Positions 43,599-53,863 of a stretch of 64,000 nucleotides of DNA are shown piece by piece (the first letter of the stretch is position 1; each line of letters opens with the position of its first letter). A model generated the notes under the pieces. That model was not told the origin of the DNA. It was given only the letters and a program-made list of their open reading frames with translations, and searched no databases. The DNA is taken from assembly GCA_013423325.1 (NCBI GenBank), contig BLJB01000025.1:1-64000 (forward strand). Direction: 5' to 3'. The position numbers and the translations under genes were made by a program. This DNA comes from Usnea hakonensis. Its lineage: Eukaryota > Ascomycota > Lecanoromycetes > Lecanorales > Parmeliaceae.

Positions 43599-45366
43599 TC
43601 ATAATCGTCGCGCTGCCCGTCTTCTCATCCACATCACCAGTAATGCCGTCGACCCGGTCAAGGGCAGCATAATGACAATGTATATCCAGAAATCTGTCGC
43701 GATAACGAAGTGTGCATCATCTGTCGCGCTGCTTACCTTCAACTGTACCAAGTTGGAGCTGAAAATTGTCTGTGCGACAAAATCAATTGGCGCTGCAAAG
43801 ATTGTCGGTAGAAGTAAATACCGCTAATAACGTTGGCGGAAGGTAGAGACTTGCTACTATCGTCAACGCTTTGAGCATCTTTGAGTCTTGGGCGGTTTGT
43901 CTTGTGAGATTTGTCATTGTCTCGCCCTCAGACTTCTGTGCAGAAGCGATATCACGTAGTGCTTGACTGTGGGCCCTCATGGTCTCGTCATTCCGATACT
44001 CAAGTATTCTCTCTTGCTATAATTTATTAGCATTTGCCAACTTGAAGAAGTGAGAGGGTAGTAGACTAGATTTGCAGTCCAGGTGCATTGGCTCATTATA
44101 CGGAAAGTCGCAGTCCTGTGAGCCCTGAGCTCGCTCAATTGCCACTGGAACCGTTGCAGGGTTGCGTCTAAGTGGTTTGTGCCATGAATCTTTGCAAGGT
44201 GTCGATAGCGCGCTTCGCAGCCTTCGATGATATCGATGTCCATATCTAATGCGTGTAATGCTGTAAGGAGCTTGCTCCTGCATTGTTGTACTTTTTGACG
44301 TTCATCGAGGGTGACTGAAAAGTCGATCTTGTTGGTCTTTCCCACAGAGGAAAATGTTGCTTCTTTATCCTAGCTATCTCTCAGCAAGGGTTTGAACACG
44401 GTGTTATTCTTGTGGGATGAGAACCAGGCGCTGCATCTGTTTCCTCAAGTCTTCGAGATACTCGCCCCATTCACGGCTCGCGGCAATCAATATCGCCGTG
44501 TGTAGTGTCATGCTTGCAGATCTTGTTCCTTCAATGGAGGATTGCGGCAACTCTGTTGTTTCTCTGAATCGTCTATAAGCCCGTTCAGAGGGTTGTAGTA
44601 TGATCCAGACAGACTGTCCCGTGTGCAGATCAAGTCTTTCGTAGACACCTATCTGTCTTATCGACCATGGATTACGGTTGGGCCGGTCATTACGAGCTAT
44701 GTATTTTATATTATAGCAGAACTCTAGGTTGGACTTAGCTGGCGGAGTTCTCACAATGGACAACGAAACTTACCATCGATATTGGAGTCCCGGTCTTTTT
44801 GCCAATAATATGCGCTCCGGCTTCTTTCTTCATCGGTGTCCCTATCACCGAATGCTTGCAAGTAAGTTTTGTACGGGGCAAAAACATTATGCGTAGAGAT
44901 GATAGCCTGAAATACTTCGAAGGTGACAAGGAGACGGCCCCACGTATTCTCCTGTCGAATAATGCTATCCGAGACTCGGGGATTAGTACTTTGCCTGGCA
45001 ACGGGTGCATAAGGTTTCTGTCATACTAGGATAGGTAGCGGATATGTTCTTCGGGCACCTGGGCACGTTAAGCACAGTACATGCAGAAAGATGATTCTCG
45101 CAGGACTCACTGCCGGACTCGGTATCAAAATCTGTTCCTTGTTTATATATACTCTGGTGATCTCTGACATATGCACGACGGGTTTTTAGCCCAAAGCACA
45201 ACTTTCGAAATCGTTGTTTGACTTCTATCATACCGGCAGACTGTTGTGTGTTATACAGCAACTCAATCTCACTGTTTCCACTCCTCATGAACAGCCTTGG
45301 AGCGTCCTCGTGAAGGCGATTGCGATAGTAAGCTTGGTCATGCTGCCAGGAAGACATCCCCATCAT
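43599..45366 (-). CDS. CorA-like transporter-domain membrane protein (fungal, multi-exon)
   Basis: Exon pieces on the minus strand read in the order of a fungal family with a CorA-like C-terminal membrane unit. An N-terminal piece (from about 45366) is followed by TWGRLLVTFEVFQAIISTHN (about 44935-44860), then WSIRQIGVYERLDL and VWIILQPS (44404-44720), a helical part ATLQRFQWQLSELRAHRT (about 44100-44345), then SKMLKALTIVASLYLPPTLLA (TM1) and FWIYIVIMLPLTGSTALL (TM2), ending RRRAARRL at 43599. Donor/acceptor sites are clear at 44764/44721 but not everywhere; between TM1 and the next block only a 29-nt GT-AG gap would restore the frame, so the gene may be damaged. No GMN motif of true CorA channels is seen. 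Function unknown. Confidence 0.5.
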
Positions 45367-45369
45367 TGT

Positions 45370-45708
45370 TTGGTAAGCACTCAAGTCAGAAGCTGGCTTT
45401 TGGAATATTCACATTTGCTAAGAGGTATGGGAGCAACTCCTCAGATGATGATACTCACCCCCACCAGCCACATCATCGTTTGCATATTGCCGAGGCTGGC
45501 AGTAGACACCAATCAATCATAATCGTCATCTGCAGTGTAACCTGACTAAACCTCTTGGCGTGCAGAACTGATGATACGTCCTATTTTGCCTTATCGTCCG
45601 CCGTAGCAGAATGGGCAATGCCTTCTAAGCTGAAGTCCTCAGGGAACTCATCTCAATCTTGGACCCCAGTCCTTTTCCAAACGTACTTTTGTCTTCCAAA
45701 TCATTATC
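45370..45708. other. Divergent promoter region of island genes
   Basis: This gap lies between the 5' end of the CorA-like gene (minus) and the start of the 71-residue gene (plus). It contains no recognisable gene and presumably holds both promoters. Confidence 0.45.
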
Positions 45709-46055
45709 ATGTCGGCACCAACGATCGAGCATGAGACGCAGATCCTGAACAAATACGTTGACCATGAGAAGCTTAAGGCAAAGCTTCTAGAGAAGTGTGG
45801 CTCTGACTTTGACACCGAGGAAAATATCGAAGTATGCAGACAAGGGGTCACTCTTAAGACGATTGAATTTGGATAGAATGCAGCTAACGCAGAGTGACGG
45901 CAGGTTCGCGAAGACAACATTGTTATCAGAGTCCCTAAGGGCAAGGAGTTGACCAAGGTATGTCACGTTGAAAGGGTGCTGTGGCATCTCTTTCTTGCAA
46001 GGCTGACGTCTCACAGGAGGAGATCGAATCACTCAAGATCAAACGGCAAACCTAG
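45709..46055 (+). CDS. Small 71-residue protein, three exons, function unknown
   Basis: Exons 45709-45831, 45904-45957 and 46017-46055 all join in phase 0. The introns (72 and 59 bp) have GTATGC/GTATGT donors, CAG acceptors and good branch sequences (GCTAACGC and GCTGACGT), so splicing is well supported although each exon is too short to stand out. The product starts MSAPTIEHETQILNKYVDHE and ends KKEEIESL-type charged residues, KIKRQT. It is very charged, with a helix-prone first half and a short strand (NIVIRVPKG) in the middle. No family is recognised. It ends 148 bp before the start of the kinase gene on the same strand. Confidence 0.65.
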
Positions 46056-46203
46056 GACATCTAGAAGTTTCCGGCAAATATTTTTAGTGACTGAAGCAAC
46101 TCTACGGAGTCTGCGGACGTGCGGTACACCACGATTGTAATGCGAACTACAATATTCACGGAGACCGTCGATGTGAACCAAAGACAAACTCCGTGAGGTC
46201 GCT

Positions 46204-48676
46204 ATGAGCTACAGCCCAGCCAAACAGCCGAGAACGCAGGCTGCTGCCGAAATCAGACACAGAATCAGTAAGGGGCTTCTCGACCTGAAGGAAGCATATC
46301 CTATGAGAGAAGAATATATACCGGAGAAAGACCTGTCGCAATGGGTTACATGGGATGCTGTACGACTATGGATTGAGGAAAGTGGCATCGAGTTCATTGA
46401 TAAAAAAAATTTGCGGATGAAATATTCCAGCATGCATTGAAGACATTCTGCATTTTGGTGGAAGTGGAAAAGGAGGATTCTATCAAACTTCTCGTCGAGC
46501 TCCATCGGCCACATGGTGGGGCTGATCTAAAACTACCTTGGCCAAACGACCATGCTTTGGCTTCGTACTTCAAGAAGGACGCAGGTGGATGGGACAAATC
46601 ACGGTACAAACAGTGTTACCAACGTCAATTGAAGTATGTGGTTCCAAAATTCTCCGAAGGCCAAGAATACCATATAGCGGCCGACAGCAAGCTTCCATTC
46701 CTTAGGAATGAAAGTTTTGGGGACCAAGACACAAATGACTCGAGACTATTCGAGGTGGAATTCGATGGGCGCTACCTCCTTCCCTATGAGGAACAGCCAT
46801 TGACCTCGACAGGTATAGTACGTGTAAGGATCCAAGTGTGTTAAGTCGCTGACGATGCTCACAGATCAAGATGATGAGAAAAGAATTACATCTAGAGGAC
46901 AAAGAAAAGGAGAAAGTCGTCCTTCAAGTTCTACACTCTTGGCAGAAGACACAAAGCCCACACATCGTGCACGTCTATGCGTACTACAAACAAGATGAAA
47001 AGTGGAATATATTGATGCCATTACTACAAGGAGATGTGAGAGGGTTACTGGGGAAGAACGAGCAATGCGACTACTTTGAAACCGATGACCGTTACTACGC
47101 ACAAATGCGAAATCTTGCGAAAGCGGTGGCATCTTTGCATTCCATTTTGACGCCTTCAGGTTTTAACATCACGGGGATCCATCATGATCTGAAACCAGCC
47201 AACGTTCTCCTTCACGAAGGAAACTTCATTCTCGCGGATTTTGGAATTGGTACTCTATTACGTCCGAGCGCCGGTGAAGAACAAGACTCCCATGGGAATC
47301 TCAGTTGGTGGACCGCGCCAGAGGAGTATGCGGACGATGTTTGGCCAGGGACAGCAAGCCCCAAGACTGATATGTTCCACCTAGGGTGCATATTCATGGA
47401 TCTTCTTGTGCACATGAGAGGCAAAGCTCAAAGTGTTAAGGCCTTCAGAGAACGTCGGAATCCCAAGAAACCGTACGCGGCTCCGTTTTGCAAGGACAAG
47501 AAGCTGAATCCTCAGGTGTCATTGCAGCTGGAAGAGATCCGACAAGAGCCTGGATCTGACAAGAGACGTCAACTAGCTGACGTCATCTGTCGTTTGCTTG
47601 CTCACGAACCACGCAACCGCCCTACGGCGCAAGAACTGGTGGATTCGATGAATTGCATCATCGGCGAAGATATGGCTGAGTCAACTTCCACAGGTAGCGG
47701 TACTCGACGCCAAACCCTGAATGTACCATTACCATCCTTTCCATTGAACCCACAAGATGATCAGATAGGTAAAGAGATGGCATCTCTAACCTTTTCGAGT
47801 GCGCAACGTCCAGACGCTGGCTTGCCGTCCGGCCCTTCGAAAGATATGACCGACACAAGACCAGGAAGTGAGTACGTTTCGCTAAGATTAGATACTGCTG
47901 ACCATTTTACAGAGAATCTTACTGTCGCCGAAGCAATTTCTTCATTAGGAGGACATTGCAAACACGAGACCGACGTACCGCCTTTTCTCCAAATACAGAA
48001 TCTCCGGACGAAACAGCAAGGCCAAATCAAGTGTACCTGGGAGCAGCCATATTTTCGAAAGTGGACTAGTAAATCGGCGTCTGACGTCCTCTTTCTCTAC
48101 AATGATTACTCGAATGACGAGAAAGTCTTATTGTACATTGCCGCTAAGGTCATTAGGGATGCTGAGGTTGCCGAGCAGCCTCCCAAAAAGATTATACTCA
48201 GTCATTTTTGCACGGAGAACAAGAAAGACGCAGAGCACTCCGTGCTCAACATGGTGCAAAGTCTTCTTGGACAACTCCTTCATCACCGAAACAATTCAGA
48301 ATCATCGGATATACCTCGGAGGGCTCTTGCAAAGCCAAATCTTGAGTCCATTCGAGAACTGTTTAGAGAATTTATTGAAAGTCTTGATAAAGAGATGCTT
48401 GTCGTATGCGTGATTGATGGTCTCCATGCATACTGCAACAGGTTTCCTGGGGACGCACGTAAACGCGAGGCTGAGGAAACAATCTCGCTCCTGATCAGAC
48501 TGGCCTCAACGACACAGTGTCGTTTCAAACTACTGCTTACAGCATCAAGCAAACCTATAGCAGACCGTTTCTCGCGTGACTGTGGAATACTCGTACACTC
48601 AGTTTGTCACAACGTATCGGATCAACAAGGGCTCAGTCCTAGATTCTTCGAGAGAAAAGCACTCAAGTGGACGTAA
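46204..48676 (+). CDS. Protein kinase fused to a STAND-like (NPHP3-type) module without P-loop; one frameshift
   Basis: Coding begins MSYSPAKQPRT at 46204. At 46402-46409 an eight-A run breaks the frame: one more A would join FIDKK to the conserved FADEIFQHALKTFCILVEVE. A 41-bp intron (46824-46864) then leads to the kinase domain. Kinase motifs are complete: VRIK (ATP lysine, just after the splice), HHDLKPANVLL, ADFGIG and WTAPEEYA. A linker follows, then a module with the order of fungal NPHP3/NACHT-type NTPases (TWEQPYFRKW, FLYNDYSNDEKVLLYIAAKV, HSVLNMVQSLLGQLL, VVCVIDGLHAY = Walker B-like, KLLLTASSKP). The G-x4-G-K-S/T P-loop is absent. This architecture belongs to fungal self/non-self receptors, usually ending in repeats, which are missing here. 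Confidence 0.75.
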
Positions 48677-48812
48677 CGTGCTGACTTTGATATTGATTAC
48701 TCAAAAGGTGGTAGAGACGCTGCTGCTGCATACACTATTAGAGCTCATCCTGGCCAACGTTTCCTTGATGGAGGGTTGTCGGTGTTCCGGCGTCAGACAA
48801 GCGATTGGCATG
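48677..48812. terminator. Short convergent 3' intergenic region
   Basis: Only 136 bp separate the stop codons of the kinase and the AAA ATPase, so the 3' untranslated regions probably overlap. Confidence 0.4.
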
Positions 48813-51800
48813 CTATTGGCCGGCTTCATCGTGATCCTCATTCAGAGCATTATTCATATCAACCTTGAAAGTCTCATTGAGTTCTAGTACCTTTTCGAAA
48901 TGACGGACCTTGATGGACGCAATTTCCTTCTGATTTGCGTTCGTCTCTTGCTCCGCAAATCCAGTAGCTAGCTGAAAGGCGTTACGAATTTGGCGTCCGT
49001 TCCACCAGTAGGTGTCGGCCTTACGAGCCGTGGTGTATTGAGCTTTTACCCATTCTTGAATTTCCTTACCATCGTTCTGCTTGACTTGACAATAACTTGC
49101 GGGTGGCCGGTATTCGCCCGAGGTTACATTCTCTGCCTGCTTGCTCAGTCGATTGATCCTCTCGAAGTGATCACTGAATATCTCCTTGGTGAAGGTCTCG
49201 CTAAGATCCGGATATCGTAGCACGAGGTGGACGCGATCAAGAACCCCCTTATCGAAACGGTCCAGTCGGTTTGAGGTCAGAAATATTATACCAGGATACC
49301 ATTCCAGATTCCGTAGGAAAATACTCACTATACTATTCCGTTTAGTATCCTCAATGTTACGTGGCATGAGAAACACGTCAGCTTCGTCGAGTAGCAGGAC
49401 GCAATTCCATCTTTGGCCATAACGAAATATTTTCTTGAGATTCGTTTCGATCTCGCTGGGGCCATCTCCAAGATCGGCATAAGTGATTGGATAAAGAGGC
49501 CGTCCCAGGTCGGCTGCCATCGCTTCTGCCGTAGCTGTCTTTCCCAGACCCGGTTTACCATGCAAAAGAATGATGATGCCTCGGCCTTTCCCTGGCACGA
49601 CATCTAATGCTAAGCGGCGGGAGATGCGACTCTTACACATGTCAGTCAGAACTTTGATAGACTGTTTCTGAGGTTCCGGAATGTGTAATGCGTCGAACAT
49701 GCTGCCTGTCGTTGAGATTCCGGTCAAAACATCCAGGTCCAATTTTGCCCAGACTCTATCATTGAGCACGTAGCCGTACACGAAAGTAGGGAATAGCGCA
49801 TAGTCGAGCTCCGCCAGGTCACCAATATCATTGCGTGAGAACTTTGAACTGGTGATTCCATAATTGGGGATCTGCTGGCGGGCAAAAGCTTGATCCGATC
49901 GTATATCGTCATGGATGAATTCGTTGCCGTCGCAACCAGGAATTATACATTCCGTCGAAGAATTTGCACGTGGATTGCCTTCTTGGACTTCCCGAGGATC
50001 ACCAGGAAAGAAGGTCAAGCCAGCGGAGAGGCTTGACTCGGATTTGAGAACATATTCCATCAGCGCCAGAAGACCATGACGAGGTTCTTTGTCTCCTGTC
50101 CGCATCTTGAAGTCCACCACCACGGGAGAGTTGTACTAGGTCGATCATATTAGCGTTTGCTGTAATAGGAACTACATAGGCTTACGAATTCGTGCTTGCT
50201 GCCGATAACTTGTCCGTCGTAGTGTTTGTGGCTGATGGGATCGAGTTCCACAAATTTCTTCCCGCGTTGGATGACATGTTCTTGGAAGTCGTCTATGCTT
50301 CCAAACGCATGGTCAATAGTATCTCGACAGAAACAAAGAGGAAACGCTTTGAGGCTGTAGACGCTTCTTGTTCCTTCCCAGGGCGGAATACTGAAGCCAT
50401 CTTCCACTGGACCATAGTCTTCGCCGTCAAAATCCAGACGGTAATATCGGAGGTAGAAGCGGTTCTCAGCTCCTTTCGAATCTTTCCCCGGAATATCCTT
50501 GCGGGGCTCTGCGCCTTTGAACTCGCCATTGTTCAGTAGTTCACGACCTCCATCAAAATATGTTACCCTCGAAATGCTTGGTGGGTAATTTGGCGAAGGC
50601 TCCCGTTGGAAAACCAAGCCACCGACCTCATAAAGGAGCCATAGGTCTTGAAACGATACGGTTTTGCGCGTACCACTCCGATAGCTTTTGCGCAATTCAA
50701 TGATGGGCTTCAAGTGTGTGAACAAAAGTTCTTTGACGAGCTTGAGGTGTTCGTAGGCGCGTCTAGATTCGAATACATCTTCCAAGTCGGTTTCCATATC
50801 AGTAACTGCATCTTGTCGCGATATGGCAGAGCCATTATCCGCGCCAGGACCATGAGGACTTTTTGCAACGTTCGATTGTTCGGATTGGCCACCATTGCCA
50901 AATTTGGCTTCCAGTCTGTTCGCCTCGGCTTCGATACTGTCGGCGTGTATCACGAAGAATTTAAAAGGGTACAAGAAAACCAGTGAAGATCGTGACTTGT
51001 CTGGGGTTTTTTCACCGCCATGGTTCAGCCTTTCGTTCGTGACTCGATGGAGTAGATCCAACAAGAAGGTCGAACGTAGACGAACTTTTTCCGGAACGTC
51101 TTGCAAAGGGATATCTGGCGTGGCAGCGGTTGACTTTCTGTGGTCGATGTGCCTTCTCCTTTGCATTTGTGACTCTGAGGACGTGGACGCCTTGAGCACG
51201 ACTTCAACAACGCATAGCGTCCGTGATGGAGGACTTGCGATCAAGTGTCCAGATCTGTGAGGATTTTCTTGAAGAGAGGTTGTGTTCGCTTTGAAGACTT
51301 CCTGAGACAAAACTCCGATGCGTAGCTCGGGGGTTGCGATCTGCGTAGATTTTGAAGATTCAGTCACCCGCTTTCTTACTTCCTGATTGATCAACAGGGG
51401 AACCCGTTGAGAGATGAATTCTTTTAAGTGTCTGCTGGGATGCTCAATCATTGCTGTAGTAAGCTGTTTCATATCTAGATGCTTGACTAGTTCTGGAGAC
51501 TGTGCTATCAGCTTTATGAAGTCTTTCTCGAGTTCTGAAGAGCTTGCAATCGTCTTCAGTATATTTTTGACTTCCGAGACTCTGAGCGCGCTAGACTCCG
51601 CGGACTGTGTTTCAAATGTATCCGGAAGTAGTTCTATATATCACAATTAGTACAGTCTCTGAACAGACTGACGCATCTAGGGTACCTGTAGCCGGTTGTC
51701 GGCTTGCCTCTGCCACCTCGGCTTCCTCTTGAGGGACTTCGGGCTGGAAGCTCTGCTCATTTGCAGGAGACGAAAGTTCAGTCTGAATCTGGGAATAAGA

Positions 51801-51935
51801 AGTATCTTGTTGAATATCTCCCAGCTCTGAGGGATGGTCACCACTCTCCAAATGAGTCGGTTCAATTTGGGGAGATGACTTCTCCTGCTGGTTGGTTACC
51901 GGGTCTGTGGACGGCGTCCTGAGCATGTCGGCCAT
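48813..51935 (-). CDS. Large AAA+ ATPase with DUF7025-like N-terminal region
   Basis: Three exons, 51935-51686, 51633-50186 and 50135-48813, with introns of 52 and 50 bp, give 1006 residues. The first 80 residues are Ser/Gln/Glu-rich and disordered. A long middle region (about 260-560) contains LWLLYEVGGLVF, RVTYFDGG and RYYRLDFDGEDYGPV, a layout I associate with the fungal DUF7025 family. The AAA core is complete: Walker A GKPGLGKT (about 757), Walker B LLLDEADV (about 812), sensor 1 FLTSNRLD, arginine finger region DRVHLVLRYPD. The C-terminal lid includes WWNGRQIRNAFQLA. Such proteins are often single, expanded and lineage-variable in Pezizomycotina; the role is not known. The gene converges on the kinase-STAND gene. 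Confidence 0.88.
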
Positions 51936-53863
51936 TTCTGTAGAGGAAGTACTAGTGGTCAAGCTTGAGAGAAATATGAGAGGCTCTGATGTATTACTGT
52001 TCGAACCAAAGATGTAACGGACATCACAACAAGCGGACGTAAAAGGTCCATATACTTATACGCAGGAATTGCGACTAGGCACCTCCAATGGGCTGATGCA
52101 GAAAAGGGGCAATGCAGGAGGAGGCCGACTGCAAGGCTCTTTCTCATATACATTTGACACAGCCTATGTGCCTGGGTGGGCTTGTAATATTATAATCAGG
52201 GTGTGTCATAACGCAACACAAAAAGAGACTAACCTGGAGCGATGATAGGGTGACCGGAAACGAGATTCATGCAGATCTGTTGCTTACCTCATGCAACCAG
52301 GTGGGGCAAGTGGAGACCGGCAAATGGCTTCCGCAGAGGACTCTATCATAGTGCCGTCTTTAAATATAATTGCATGTGTGTGTGTGTGTGTGTGTACCTG
52401 GTCCATGGCCACCTCTATGGACTTTCTTCATACTTGGTAGTGTGGTATAGTCATAATAGTAGCTATCACTATTCAGCGTGTCACGATCTTTTTCTTGCAA
52501 TTTTTTCTTATAGGTAGAACAAGCTCGAAGCCTTATGGTTAGGGCGCATCTTGATTGAATACCGACGGCATGATGCCGTCGGCATCCTTGCTCATATCTT
52601 GCGTGGCGCAGTCGTACATGAGATCCATGTCAAGTCCGTATACCCTATCGGCGGGTTTTGACTTATCCGCCTCTATGATATCATAGAGTAGATTAGTGCA
52701 AAGGAATTCCGCGGCGGAGAGATCTGATGGTGGGGTGGTGGGGGGCTCACGACTTAGCAAGGATCTCCTACATGTGTCACCTATGGCCAATAGTCCAGGT
52801 AGACTAGACACAGTTACCTGACCTCACCAAAAATTGGGAAGCTTTGCGTTCCCCCATCCCACAGCCCCACGAGGAGATGGAAGCTAACTAAGCACACAGC
52901 CTCATAAGCTAGGCCTCACCTCAGATTTTAGCTGCAGGAAATATTTGTTATGCATACCCGGTGCTGATAACATGTTTAACCTGAGTGCTCGGAAATTCTT
53001 GTGTTACCTTACCACTTCGTCGTGCCGCTCTGAGGCAACATCGATAGGACATGGAGCTTTCATGTTGACAAGCTCTTTAGCTTTGCACGCAAACATGCAG
53101 GATCAATTTTCGAAGTTATGAGTTTACAGTGCCGTTGCATGCTGTCTTGTGTAATTGTGTCTGATTGTCAGGTAATTCCTTCTAGACTGTAGCAGCTTCG
53201 AAGCATCAGGAGACAACGCCTCGGAGACCATGTCATGGATCATGTTGCAGTCTATTGCACATGCGCTCACAAGTACCTGTCTGGCACCTACTTTAAGTCG
53301 TGAGTTGCCGAAACACCGGGATCCTTGGTGCGAACACCTACTATGGCCAGGAGCCGTGCGCCTCGCTCAAATTGTGGATTTGAGCATAGCCTCGCAGTGC
53401 TGATTATGTCGCATCCACGTCTTCTTGTCATCAGCTTGCACAGGGATCCTTCGTCCCTCATATGAATTCTTTCATTGGCCCCAATGTACGTTAAGTAGAG
53501 ATTATGAACTTTCCCAAGCACTGTTCCGTCGGCTCATACCTCCGATTCCCTTGCTTTCACCTCTCAAACCCGCATGCTGGTTGAGAGGAGATTTGGGGGC
53601 TGGGGTTTGGGGGGGATGGGTCGTGTGTGGTGTATGAAGATGGGCTTTTTTACTCTACTGGGGGTTGGTTGAATGGGCTTTTTTCATTTGGATGAGATTT
53701 TTTTGTTCTCATTGGTTTTCTGAAGCGGGAAGGCCAATGGCGTTTGGTATTCCGGGTTTTTGATGATGGAAAGATTTAGTACCAGTGGGTCCAATTGAGC
53801 TATTATTGTTGTGGTGGAATGGATACAGCATACTTGAAATTCTGCGATATACCTTAGCTGCAT
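51936..53863. other. Long intergenic region with TG microsatellite
   Basis: Between the AAA ATPase start and the reductase stop. A (TG)n run lies at 52375-52394. Short frames on both strands (for example 52539-52811, minus) have no family I recognise. A G-rich patch occurs at 53580-53640. The 5' part should hold the AAA ATPase promoter. Confidence 0.5.

Noticed and set aside
52539..52811. 90-codon minus-strand frame between AAA ATPase and reductase
   Set aside because: No family was recognised, it lacks supporting splice context and is within chance length.
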